Shown here: in pieces, positions 6,791 through 14,115 of the stretch
How the letters are laid out: every line of letters begins with the position of its first letter
How positions within the stretch are numbered: the first letter of the stretch is position 1
Assembly (NCBI GenBank): GCA_903844735.1
Contig: CAIMUX010000133.1
Span: forward strand, 1 to 64,000
Direction: 5' to 3'
DNA: 64,000 nt
Source of the DNA: Candidatus Eiseniibacteriota bacterium
GTDB lineage: Bacteria; Eisenbacteria; RBG-16-71-46; CAIMUX01
Translations under genes and position numbers: made by a program
The notes under the pieces: model-generated
Database searches by the model: none
What the model saw: only the letters and a program-made list of their open reading frames with translations
Told to the model about the DNA's origin: nothing

Positions 6791-7296
6791 TGATGATTCC
6801 GTCATGACGACCCGTACGCGCTGCGCCCGCAGCAGTCGACAGACGCGACTGGCATGCTGCCAAGCAGGTTACGCGTTCCGTTCGCCTTTCCTGCCCATGC
6901 CCGCAGGCGACCATGGCGGCCAGGGCTACGGCCCCGGCTGCGCCCCAGGCGTTGCCCCGCAACAGCCTGACAGTCTCACCGCGGCCGGGATGCGCCACGG
7001 ATCGATGGTCAGCGAGTGGACCGATCGTCCGGCCCGCCGTGTCGGCGCGAAACCTTGTCGGGGGCCGCATTGGGCCCGTTCCTCAGGTCCGGTGGTTCGG
7101 CGGGAGGGGCTCCGGCTCCGCCGTGCTGGCGCAGGCACCGCCCGCATTGCAGATTCCGTTGCGGTATGTCTTGACGTTTTCAGAAGGGGGGTAGAATTGA
7201 CAGACGCGATTCTTCCCGTCGGGTTCGTGTTGTCTGCACGGAGTGGAAAGTCGGCGAACCGGTGTCGCAAGGAAAGAAACGTCCCCTGGAGGTGTC
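6791..7296. other. intergenic region upstream of decayed cassette A copy 2
   Basis: About 500 bp between the minisatellite and the ribosome-binding site at 7288. Open frames here have irregular composition and no recognisable product. The only signal I see is a weak promoter-like pair near the right end (7171-7197). Confidence 0.5.
7171..7197 (+). promoter_or_regulatory. possible sigma-70-type promoter
   Basis: TTGACG at 7171-7176 and TAGAAT at 7192-7197 are separated by 15 bases, shorter than the optimal 17. It lies about 100 bp before the GGAGG-ATGATG start of the decayed cassette A gene. Confidence 0.35.
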
Positions 7297-7735
7297 ATGA
7301 TGCGGTTCTATCAAGGCGAACAGCATCAACCTCACCGGTTCCAGCACACCCAACTACAGCCAGATGTGACCGCTCGAAAACGACGAGGCGGTGATCTGGC
7401 CGCCCGCGGACGCCCCGGCGGTCCGCGTCACGACACTCGCCGGGCTGCCCGTCCCGGCCGATCCCACGTCGGACTTCATTCCACCGGCGGATCTCCTCGT
7501 CGTCGCCACCGACTCGGTCGACGTCGAGATCGAAGCGCAGAACGTGCCGACCGACCTCGCACGCCGGTGGAACGTGAAGCTCCGGGTCGTGCTCCGCTCG
7601 GGCGAGGAGTACCTGCGCTCGGCAAGCTACGAGTCGGGCGACAGCACGCTCTCCCACTGGTCCGCGACGCTGCCGCCGCTGCCGGAGGCCGAGTTCGTCG
7701 CCATCGGAGCCCGCGTCTCGAAGCCGGGCTACTGA
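7297..7735 (+). pseudogene. internally deleted copy of the glycine-rich gene (cassette A, copy 2)
   Basis: The ribosome-binding site and tandem ATG-ATG at 7297 mirror the start of the gene at 232. After a few codons the sequence jumps to the end of that gene: INLTGSSTPNYSQM, an in-frame TGA, then PLENDEAVIWPPADAPAVRV, EIEAQNVPTDLARRWNVKLR and EFVAIGARVSKPGY. The whole glycine-rich middle, about 1 kb, is missing. The start codon is out of frame with the conserved tail, so no full product is possible. The tail alone could be translated from 7391 (114 residues) but lacks a signal peptide. Confidence 0.75.
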
Positions 7736-7754
7736 GCCGGTCCGGGAGGTCAGC

Positions 7755-8870
7755 ATGCATCCAAACCGATGCGGGCCCACGCCCGTCCGGGGCCGCGGCC
7801 GTCGCGTCCCGGGCATCCGCTATGTGCTCTCTGCAGTCTCGTGCCTCTTTCTCCCTGCCGCAATCGCAGGCGCCGAATCTGTCCCGATCGAGGACGCGAT
7901 GGGTAGGAATTTCACGGTCATCCGCGCCGGGGCGCCGGCGCCCATCGCGGATGCGTTCAGCCGGGAGGCGACCGCCTTTCGCCCGGAGCGCACGGCGGTC
8001 ATCGCGTCGATAGCGGATGCGTTCGGCCGGGAGTTCTCGGTCTACCGCCCGGTGCTGCCGGTGCCGGTACCGGTGCCGGTGGAGGACGCGTTTTCGCGTG
8101 AGTTCGTTGCCATTGGGGCGCCGGTAGACGCCGGGATTTCGGATGCCGCGTCGCTGGAGTTTGCGGTTTTTCGGCAGGGTCTGGCGGTGCCGATAGCGGA
8201 TGCGGGGGGGCGGGAGTTTTCGGTTTACTTGGACACGGTGCAAGTCGGTGGGTCGATTGTAGCGTGGGGACCGTGCGATGATCATTGGGGTGACGCGCAC
8301 ACGTACCTGGCCGTCCGGAATCCTTCCTGGTGGGGGGCCTGCTGTGCCCCCACCGGCGTCTGCACAGTGAAGCCGGCGGCGGCATGCGCGACGCCGAGCA
8401 TCTGGCAAGGCCCGGGGTCCAACTGCCTGGTGAACCCGTGCCCGCAGCCGCCGGGTGCCTGCTGTGCCCCGGACGGCGCGTGCACCGTGATAGAGCAGTT
8501 GGCGTGTACCGATCCGAGCTTCTGGCAGGGACCGAGCATCCCCTGCACGCCCAACCCCTGCACCGTTAGCGACGTGGATGATGTTCCGCTCGCCACCACG
8601 CTGGCCTTCCGGGTCGCGCCGACTCCGTTCGCACAGAGAACGGCGCTGGTCTTCGCCGGACCGAAGGGGACGGAGGCGAGCCTGCAGATCTTCGACGTTG
8701 CCGGTCGCAGGGTGCGAAGCGCCTGGCGCGGCGTCTTGGACGGACGCGAGATCACACGGGAATGGGACGGGCGCGACGATGCCGGGCGGGAGACACCGAC
8801 CGGGGTCTATCTGGCCCGGCTACGCAGCGAAGCGGGCGAGGTGGTCGTGAGGCTCGTCAGGGCGCGGTGA
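7755..8870 (+). CDS. secreted repeat protein with C-terminal sorting domain (cassette B, copy 2)
   Basis: A 371-residue protein; the ATG at 7755 follows GGGAGG. A signal peptide ends near AIAGA-ES. Next come six repeats of the type (I/V)xDAxxREFxVxR (for example IADAFGREFSVYR, VEDAFSREFVAIG), then the GSIVAWGPCD element that begins the RCC1-like part in copy 1. Here that part is very short. It is followed by two Cys-rich units (GACCAPTGVCTV and GACCAPDGACTV with later Cys). Residues about 288-371 form a FlgD-like/type IX sorting domain (IFDVAGRRVRSAW, EWDGRDDAGRETPTGVYLAR). Export to the outer surface is inferred from this domain. Function is unknown. Confidence 0.85.
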   Translation: MHPNRCGPTPVRGRGRRVPGIRYVLSAVSCLFLPAAIAGAESVPIEDAMGRNFTVIRAGAPAPIADAFSREATAFRPERTAVIASIADAFGREFSVYRPVLPVPVPVPVEDAFSREFVAIGAPVDAGISDAASLEFAVFRQGLAVPIADAGGREFSVYLDTVQVGGSIVAWGPCDDHWGDAHTYLAVRNPSWWGACCAPTGVCTVKPAAACATPSIWQGPGSNCLVNPCPQPPGACCAPDGACTVIEQLACTDPSFWQGPSIPCTPNPCTVSDVDDVPLATTLAFRVAPTPFAQRTALVFAGPKGTEASLQIFDVAGRRVRSAWRGVLDGREITREWDGRDDAGRETPTGVYLARLRSEAGEVVVRLVRAR

Positions 8871-8917
8871 AACGGAACGGCGCCTCAGGCGAGCACTGGG
8901 GGGTGGGGCGGTCTTCT

Positions 8918-8958
8918 CTTTGGAAAGGATCGCCTCTTTCTCTTCCTTCCGTGAATCC
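8918..8958 (+). repeat. partial copy of the 69-bp repeat family
   Basis: CTCTTTGGAAAGGATCGCCT plus the following CTTTCTCTTCCTTCCG match the first part of the repeats at 2269 and 3491 with a few changes. It follows the stop codon of the sorting-domain gene after about 45 bp, which appears to be the natural position of this element. Confidence 0.75.
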
Positions 8959-8974
8959 GGCGTTCAGGCTAAGG

Positions 8975-9026
8975 CATGACCTGGATGAATTGGCCGCTGG
9001 CTGTGAGTCGATCAATCCGAGTGCGC
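8975..9026. repeat. about 48-bp dispersed repeat, copy 2
   Basis: Counterpart of 5708-5757 in the same orientation. It lies between the 3' ends of the converging sorting-domain gene and the MqsA-type gene. Confidence 0.75.
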
Positions 9027-9033
9027 ACAGAAC

Positions 9034-9258
9034 TCACGCCGCATAGCGCTGGATTTCCACCTCGGTTCCCCGGGCCGCCGCCGTTTCAGCACGCCCAAGC
9101 AGGTCGCTGGTCACTCCCTCGGACAGATAGTACTCCCCGCAGTTGTTGCATACATCGGCCGGGACTTCCTTGAAGACGACCGTACAACCGTTGCGCTGCA
9201 AGCTGACGGTGACACATCCGGGTACAGCCTGGCCATGTCTGCAGATGATGCAGTTCAT
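9034..9258 (-). CDS. MqsA/YgiT-type zinc-finger antitoxin
   Basis: A 74-residue protein: MNCIICRHGQAVPGCVTVSL, VVFKEVPADVCNNCGEYYLS, EGVTSDLLGRAETAAARGTE, VEIQRYAA. The two Cys-x2-Cys pairs (CIIC and CNNC) are the zinc site of the YgiT-type N-terminal domain found in MqsA-family antitoxins. The C-terminal DNA-binding domain of full MqsA is absent, as is common in the short members paired with DUF4258 toxins. The start overlaps the DUF4258 stop by four bases (ATGA), so the toxin gene comes first. The pair looks intact. Confidence 0.9.
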   Translation of the reverse strand: MNCIICRHGQAVPGCVTVSLQRNGCTVVFKEVPADVCNNCGEYYLSEGVTSDLLGRAETAAARGTEVEIQRYAA

Positions 9259-9542
9259 TCTGTCCTCCGTGTCCTAAAGTCCGGACTCCATAGTTCAGGG
9301 TCAGGATGATACGCCGTGACGACGATGCCAGTCGCCGTCGTCTCGTCCACACCCAACACGAGATGAATGTGTCTTCCACCGACGAGACCCAGCAACAGGT
9401 GGCTGGGAAAGGGGTGGTCGTCGGAATAGGAAACCACAATCTCTCCGTGGTCGATCACGGCCTGCACATCCTCGACCGAAATCCGCCTCTGAAACATCTG
9501 TCTCACCGCGTGGCCGCTGAACCGGATCGTGGTGAGCTTCAT
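9255..9542 (-). CDS. DUF4258 domain toxin-type protein
   Basis: A 95-residue protein starting MKLTTIRFSGHAVRQMFQRR at 9542. The DUF4258 pattern is present: an early H with R..M..R.I, DVQAVIDHGEIVVSY, then PSHLLLGLVGGRHIHLVLGV and VVTAYHPDPELW. DUF4258 proteins are small RelE-like-fold candidates for mRNA-interferase toxins and are usually followed by a YgiT-type antitoxin, as here. The open frame extends to 9755, but the extra N-terminus is not family-like and runs through intergenic sequence. Both genes appear complete, so this is one of the few potentially active toxin-antitoxin pairs in the region. Confidence 0.88.
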   Translation of the reverse strand: MKLTTIRFSGHAVRQMFQRRISVEDVQAVIDHGEIVVSYSDDHPFPSHLLLGLVGGRHIHLVLGVDETTATGIVVTAYHPDPELWSPDFRTRRTE

Positions 9543-9832
9543 GACGAGCCTGCCTTCCGGTCTTGTCCGTGTCGTCGAGCGGCACTTCCTGCCGCGGCAT
9601 GCGGTGCCAACGCTACCCGGGACCGCCGGCGTCGCACGGCCCGGGGCGTCCGGCGGAGCCGAGGCGGGCTCAAGCCACCCCAATCGCGGCGCCTCGTGCC
9701 GCGTTGGGACAGCCAACTGGTCCGCCATGATACGAGAGAGCTCAGTCCTGCGCAACGATGAGCAGGTTGTATGACTGTGGGGGTGCTGACGGATCTCTCA
9801 TTGCTGATAGTGCAGCTACTCGCCGCCAAGCT

Positions 9833-9964
9833 CGGTTTCCGAGTCGTGCCGACTCCGTTCGCGGAGAGGACCGCGCTGGTCTTCGCCGGACCGAAGGGGA
9901 CGGACGCGAGCCTGCAGATCTTCGACGTGTCCGGGCGCAGGGTGCGCAGCGCCTGGCGCGGTGT
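9833..9964 (+). pseudogene. N-terminal half of a sorting domain
   Basis: The plus frame reads FRVVPTPFAERTALVFAGPK, GTDASLQIFDVSGRRVRSAW, RGV, nearly identical to the first half of the sorting domain of the protein at 7755-8870. Homology stops at CTGGCGCGGTGTC, within a few bases of the point where the C-terminal half fragment at 3296 begins. The frame is open from 9771 and continues into the next ORF, giving a chimeric 138-codon reading frame. Confidence 0.8.
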
Positions 9965-9977
9965 CAACGGTACGGAC

Positions 9978-10187
9978 ATGTTGACACATGAAGAGAAGCT
10001 GGAACCGCTGGAGCTTGCGCATTCGACGACCACGCGCGACGAGTTTCACGCCCTCAAGCTCGGCTCGCGGCCTGTGCGGTCGGCCCCGCTCGACTTGGAC
10101 CGATACCTCGAATTTCTCACGGCGATGAGCAGATTCCAGCCGATTCCCCATCGTGAGGCTGTGGAGTACCGTAACGTCCTCATCTGA
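9978..10187 (+). CDS. small hypothetical protein (69 aa)
   Basis: MLTHEEKLEPLELAHSTTTR followed by a basic region and PLDLDRYLEFLTAMSRFQPI. This resembles, by recall, small conserved proteins of mobile gene pairs that carry a (P)xDLDxYLxFLTxxN motif near the C-terminus; the function is unknown. The ATG at 9978 has no clear ribosome-binding site. The frame is also open upstream through the sorting-domain fragment. Confidence 0.5.
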   Translation: MLTHEEKLEPLELAHSTTTRDEFHALKLGSRPVRSAPLDLDRYLEFLTAMSRFQPIPHREAVEYRNVLI

Positions 10188-10279
10188 GCCTCCGGGTCCC
10201 TGATGCCCCGATCCGCCCCGTCCGGGGTCCGATTGATCTTGTCCATCTCCTCCCCGATTCACAGATCAAAGACACCGAT

Positions 10280-10825
10280 TCAGGACTCCCCGCCATCCCC
10301 CGCCTCGTTCGCGAAGGGAAGCGCTCCGTACCGTCCCTGAAAGGCCGCGCGCAACTCCGCCGCCCACTCACCCGCATCGCCGCACACGATCCAACTGAAG
10401 AGCAGCGAGCGGTGATCACGGAGTTGCCATACGAAGCGCCCGCCCCGGGCCCCGATGGCCGCGCCGCCGCCGAAGCGGACGTGACGCTTGATGCGTTGCT
10501 GCAGTTGACCACGCACGCCCGTGCCGCCGGCCTCCCCGATGAAAAGCACGATCGCACCCGCGACCCACCTCTCGGTCAGCGTCTCGATCGGCATACTGGG
10601 ATCCCGGCCGCGATAGTGCCCGGCCACGCTGCGGGACAGAAACACCGGTGGCAGCGCGGACTCTCGCACGATGGCGTACACGCCCCGCGCGACCGGCACC
10701 TCGGCACAGCGCGAACCCGCGAGGTCGGCGGCTGTCGCGAAGCCTGCGAAACCGGCAGCGCGCAACGCCTCGATGGAATCGAAAGATTGGTCCCATCGAT
10801 GGGACGAATGGCCGTGGCTTTCCAT
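10280..10825 (-). CDS. hypothetical protein with GIY-YIG-like features
   Basis: A 181-residue soluble protein. The pattern ARGVYAIVRES, then AIVLFIGEAGGTGVRGQLQQ, RIKRHVRFGGG and GGRFVWQLRD, LLFSW resembles small GIY-YIG-nuclease-like proteins (GVYxI....YIGKA....LxxRLxxxxRF). The catalytic Tyr of the second motif is replaced (FIGEA), so nuclease activity is doubtful. Such proteins are usually annotated as hypothetical. It is the first apparently intact single-copy gene after the decayed region and is transcribed divergently from the lysine aminotransferase unit. Confidence 0.65.
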   Translation of the reverse strand: MESHGHSSHRWDQSFDSIEALRAAGFAGFATAADLAGSRCAEVPVARGVYAIVRESALPPVFLSRSVAGHYRGRDPSMPIETLTERWVAGAIVLFIGEAGGTGVRGQLQQRIKRHVRFGGGAAIGARGGRFVWQLRDHRSLLFSWIVCGDAGEWAAELRAAFQGRYGALPFANEAGDGGES

Positions 10826-11187
10826 GGTTCCCCTCCACGCCAGCCCGTGGTCCGAAGTTGCGATGAGGAAGCCACCGCGGTCCGCTCGAGGTCTCCGGGT
10901 CGGCGTGTAGGATACGCTACGGGTCTTCGCCCGACACCTTTCCTCCGAATGTCAGGTAATCCGATCGGGGGTTGTCCCGCCCCCCTCCCACCCGTTATGC
11001 TTGGGTGGATGCAGAGGATTCCGACCGCGCCGCGGTCGTTCGCGGCAGGACTCCCCAAACGGGGCGGGGTCGGGAATATGGCCGGACTCAGCGGCATCGC
11101 GGACTGTCTCATCTGCCCCGCGATCCGGTCGCAATGATTCGGAGGCCTTAACCGTTCGAGGCCTAAACCGGGAGCGCAGGAGGAAAC
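10826..11187. other. divergent intergenic region
   Basis: About 360 bp between the hypothetical gene on the minus strand and the 18-codon frame at 11188. Apart from the promoter-like pair at 10972-11001 I see no gene. There is no recognisable tRNA or known riboswitch. Confidence 0.5.
10972..11001 (+). promoter_or_regulatory. candidate promoter for the lat unit
   Basis: TTGTCC (10972-10977) and TATGCT (10996-11001) with an 18-base spacer. It lies about 190 bp before the 18-codon frame and 440 bp before the aminotransferase start. It is a fair but not strong match to a sigma-70-type promoter. Confidence 0.4.
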
Positions 11188-11244
11188 ATGAACCGCCAGA
11201 CGCGACGCATGCTTCTGTGCATCTACCTCGTCTGCAACCTCTGA
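11188..11244 (+). CDS. 18-codon peptide upstream of lat
   Basis: AGGAGG directly precedes this ATG with ideal spacing, the best ribosome-binding site in the neighbourhood. The frame encodes MNRQTRRMLLCIYLVCNL and stops. The peptide has a basic start and a hydrophobic end. It is followed by about 200 bp of GC-rich sequence before the aminotransferase. It could be a leader peptide, a small membrane peptide or the start of a decayed gene. It has no run of Lys codons, so a classical lysine attenuator is not supported. Confidence 0.4.
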   Translation: MNRQTRRMLLCIYLVCNL

Positions 11245-11442
11245 CGCCTCCTCGCCGGGCCGCGCGCGGGGTTCCCCTGACGGGATCCCGCAACCGGTGA
11301 GACGACCCTGCCCGCGGGGCCGGATCGCTCTCCAACCCGGCGGCCTCAAAGGTCAACCGCCACCGATAGCCATTACCGATACGAAGCCATGAACCAAAGA
11401 GCCGGCGGGCCACGCCCCGACCGGCCCGAGGAGGACGCCCAC

Positions 11443-12810
11443 ATGCCCCTTTCCCACATCGCCCCGCCTGAGGTTCTCACGAGTCTTCGCAAGCACATGC
11501 TCATCGACGGCTTCGATATGGTCCTGGACCTGGAGAAAAGCCACGGATCCTGGCTGATCGATGCGACCACCGGCCGGAGCTTCGTCGATTTCTTCTCCTT
11601 CTTCGCCTCCGTGCCGGTGGGAATGAACCACCCCCGACTGACCAGCGGCGAGACGATCCAGACGCTGGGGCGCCTGGCGGTGAACAAGCCGACGAACTCG
11701 GACATCTACACAGTGGCCATGGCCGAGTTCGTGGACACGTTCTTCCGCGTCGGCGTTCCGTCGCACTTCAAGTACTCCTTCTTCGTGGAGGGAGGCTCGG
11801 TGGCAGTGGAGAACGCGCTCAAGACCGCCTTCGATTGGAAGGTGCGCAAGAACCTGGCCCGCGGCTACACGCCCGAGAAAGGGTACCCCAACGGCCACGG
11901 CCACCAGGTGATTCACTTCCACGGCTGCTTCCACGGCCGCACCGGCTACACGCTTTCCTTGACCGACTCGCCCGACCCGCGGAAGACCCAGTGGTTCCCG
12001 CGCTTCGAGTGGCCTCGGGTAACCACCCCGGCCGCGGTCTTCCCGATGGAGGGGGCGAACCTGGAGCACACCATCGCTCTGGAGACGCAGGCGATCCAGG
12101 AGATCAACGCAGCACTCGACCGGAACAAAGACGACATAGCGGCCCTCATCATCGAGCCGATTCAGGGCGAAGGAGGCGACAACCACTTCCGTCCCGAGTT
12201 CCTCGCCGCCCTGCGTCGCCTCGCCGACGAGCGCGAGTTCCTACTGATCTTCGACGAGGTGCAGACCGGCATGGGGATCACCGGCACCTTCTGGGCGCAC
12301 GAGCAACTCGGGGTGAAACCGGACGTCATTTCCTTCGGGAAGAAGACTCAGGTCTGCGGCATTCTCGCCGGCCCCCGCGTCGAGGAGAACGAGCAGCATG
12401 TCTTCAACACCAGCAGCCGGATCAACTCCACCTGGGGCGGAAACCTCATCGACATGGCTCGCTGCCGCCTCTACCTCGAGATCATCGAGGAGGAGAGTCT
12501 GATCGAGAACGCCAGGAAGCAGGGGGCTCACCTTCTCTCCGAGCTCCAGAAGATGGCGGCGGAACTGCCGGACCTGGTCACCAATGTCCGCGGGCGAGGC
12601 CTGATGTGCGCCTTCGACCTGCCGGCCGGGGACCATCGCTCGCAGTTCATGCAGAAGGCCTGGGAGGAAGGCGTGATGATCCTCCCCTGCGGAACCCGCT
12701 CGGTCCGCTTCCGCCCGGCGCTCAACATCGACGCCGAAACGATGGGCGAAGGCCTGACCCGCGTGCGGCGCGTGCTGCTCGCCATCGATCGTATGGGCGG
12801 ACCGCTGTGA
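11443..12810 (+). CDS. lat: L-lysine 6-aminotransferase
   Basis: A 455-residue class-III PLP aminotransferase that moves the epsilon amino group of L-lysine to 2-oxoglutarate, giving aminoadipate semialdehyde/piperideine-6-carboxylate. The ATG at 11443 follows GAGGAGGA with 7-base spacing; the frame opens earlier at 11389 but without a site. Lat-type signatures are present: SFFASVPVGMNHPRL, FFVEGGSVAVENALKTAFDW, FHGCFHGRTGYTLSLT, IIEPIQGEGGDNHFR, LIFDEVQTGMG, and the PLP lysine in SFGKKTQVCG. The product is the substrate of an antiquitin-type dehydrogenase such as the one at 52179-53693. The downstream polyferredoxin starts 14 bases later, so the two may share a transcript. Confidence 0.92.
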   Translation: MPLSHIAPPEVLTSLRKHMLIDGFDMVLDLEKSHGSWLIDATTGRSFVDFFSFFASVPVGMNHPRLTSGETIQTLGRLAVNKPTNSDIYTVAMAEFVDTFFRVGVPSHFKYSFFVEGGSVAVENALKTAFDWKVRKNLARGYTPEKGYPNGHGHQVIHFHGCFHGRTGYTLSLTDSPDPRKTQWFPRFEWPRVTTPAAVFPMEGANLEHTIALETQAIQEINAALDRNKDDIAALIIEPIQGEGGDNHFRPEFLAALRRLADEREFLLIFDEVQTGMGITGTFWAHEQLGVKPDVISFGKKTQVCGILAGPRVEENEQHVFNTSSRINSTWGGNLIDMARCRLYLEIIEEESLIENARKQGAHLLSELQKMAAELPDLVTNVRGRGLMCAFDLPAGDHRSQFMQKAWEEGVMILPCGTRSVRFRPALNIDAETMGEGLTRVRRVLLAIDRMGGPL

Positions 12811-12826
12811 CAGGCGGACCGGCGTG

Positions 12827-14017
12827 ATGAGAGGACCGCTTCGCCCGCTGTACCTGCGGCGACTGGCGCAGCTCGGGATCCTCGGCGCCGTGACCTGGCT
12901 CGCGCTGGGCCACGGCCGCCGGCCCTTCGAGGCCTTCTGTCCGTTCGGCGGCGTCGAGGCGGCCTGGGGCCTCATCCGCCAAGGCACCTACAGTTGCACC
13001 ACGAGCGAGATGAACGCCGCCATGCTCATCGGGGTGGCGGTTCTCGCCCTTTTCGCCGGGAAGGCGTTCTGCTCTTGGATCTGCCCCGTGGGCTTCTTCG
13101 GAGAGATGCTGTACAAACTCGGGCGCGTGATCCCGTTTCTACGTGGCGTGATGCTGCCGCTGCACGCCGACCGGTGGCTGCGGCTGCTCCGCTATCCGTT
13201 CACCGTCCTCATGCTGGTTCTGACGTATCGCGCCGGCGAGCTGGTCTTGCGAGGTTATGACCCGTTCTACATCCTCTTTTCCGGCTTCGGTCACGGCACC
13301 CTCGGTCTGGTTTCTGCTGTCGCCATCGGTGTCTTCGTCCTGGGCTCCGTCGTGGTGCCGATGCTTTGGTGCCGGTTTCTCTGCCCGCTGGGCGCAGTGC
13401 AGGACCTGGTGGCGCGCTTCGGCCTGCTGCGCCTGCACCGCAGTAGCCCGGCATGCACCTCGTGCGGCGCATGCGATCGAGTCTGCCTGCAGCGCATCGC
13501 GGTGAGCACGCCTGCAACCATCGCTTCCATCGACTGTACCCGGTGCCTCGACTGCATCGACGCGTGCCCCACCGGCGCGCTCACGGTAAGACTCGGGACG
13601 CCATGGCCAGGCGGGGCGCGTACGGCAGCGTGGAAGGTGTCTCGGTGGCTGGTGCCGGTGCCGGTGGCCGCGGCCATGGTCCTCGGCCTGCGGGTGTCGG
13701 AGCCGCTCACGCTGCCGACCGCGGAGGCGTCGTTCTACGACTCTGCCGATCTGGCCATGCCCGAGACCTGGTCTTACACCGTCGAAGGGGTGAAGTGCAC
13801 AGGGACTGCGAACTTCTTCATCGGCCGAGCTTCGGCATTCGCGGGCGTCGCCGCCATCAAGGCCTACGCCGGAACGAACCGCGTGGTCATGACCTTTGAC
13901 CGGGTCCGAATCAGCGCGGAAGCGCTTCGCGACTCGATCGACGCGCCGGTGAGAAACCCGCGGACGGGAGAACCGATCAGAGTTTTCCGCGTCAGGGAGA
14001 TGAAGCAGGGGGGCTAG
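12827..14017 (+). CDS. membrane polyferredoxin (NapH/CcoG-like) with C-terminal HMA-like segment
   Basis: A protein of about 396 residues with several transmembrane helices. It has two membrane-adjacent Cys pairs typical of NapH-like polyferredoxins (FCSWICPVG and CRFLCPLGA; an FCPFGG precedes them). These are followed by two soluble 4Fe-4S motifs (CTSCGACDRVC and CTRCLDCIDACPTGAL). A further membrane segment follows (VPVPVAAAMVLGL). The tail, VEGVKCTGTANFF to SAEALRDSI, looks like a degenerate heavy-metal-associated or Memo-like alpha/beta domain with a single Cys. Likely role is electron transfer from quinol or across the membrane to an unknown acceptor. GTG 12824 and ATG 12827 are both possible starts. 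Confidence 0.8.
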   Translation: MRGPLRPLYLRRLAQLGILGAVTWLALGHGRRPFEAFCPFGGVEAAWGLIRQGTYSCTTSEMNAAMLIGVAVLALFAGKAFCSWICPVGFFGEMLYKLGRVIPFLRGVMLPLHADRWLRLLRYPFTVLMLVLTYRAGELVLRGYDPFYILFSGFGHGTLGLVSAVAIGVFVLGSVVVPMLWCRFLCPLGAVQDLVARFGLLRLHRSSPACTSCGACDRVCLQRIAVSTPATIASIDCTRCLDCIDACPTGALTVRLGTPWPGGARTAAWKVSRWLVPVPVAAAMVLGLRVSEPLTLPTAEASFYDSADLAMPETWSYTVEGVKCTGTANFFIGRASAFAGVAAIKAYAGTNRVVMTFDRVRISAEALRDSIDAPVRNPRTGEPIRVFRVREMKQGG

Positions 14018-14115
14018 CACACATCCCCTTCCCCCCGGTTCCTGCGACTGCTACGATGTCGCCCGTCTTCCGGCTGACCGGCCCGGGCCAGGGAAAGGCC
14101 CGGAGGAGGGGCTGC

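Noticed and set aside
6482-6793. A 103-codon repeat protein
   Set aside because: The frame is only open because the 43-bp unit lacks stops in some frames; 43 is not a multiple of three, so the translation cycles through frames, and there is no ribosome-binding site.
3557-9542. Integron cassette array
   Set aside because: Small same-orientation genes of toxin-antitoxin type suggest it, but I find no attC-like inverted sites with GTTRRRY ends and no integrase gene.
11130-11180. Cyclic-di-GMP riboswitch
   Set aside because: GGCCT.AACC-like bits resemble part of the consensus, but the rest of the conserved core and the two long helices are missing.
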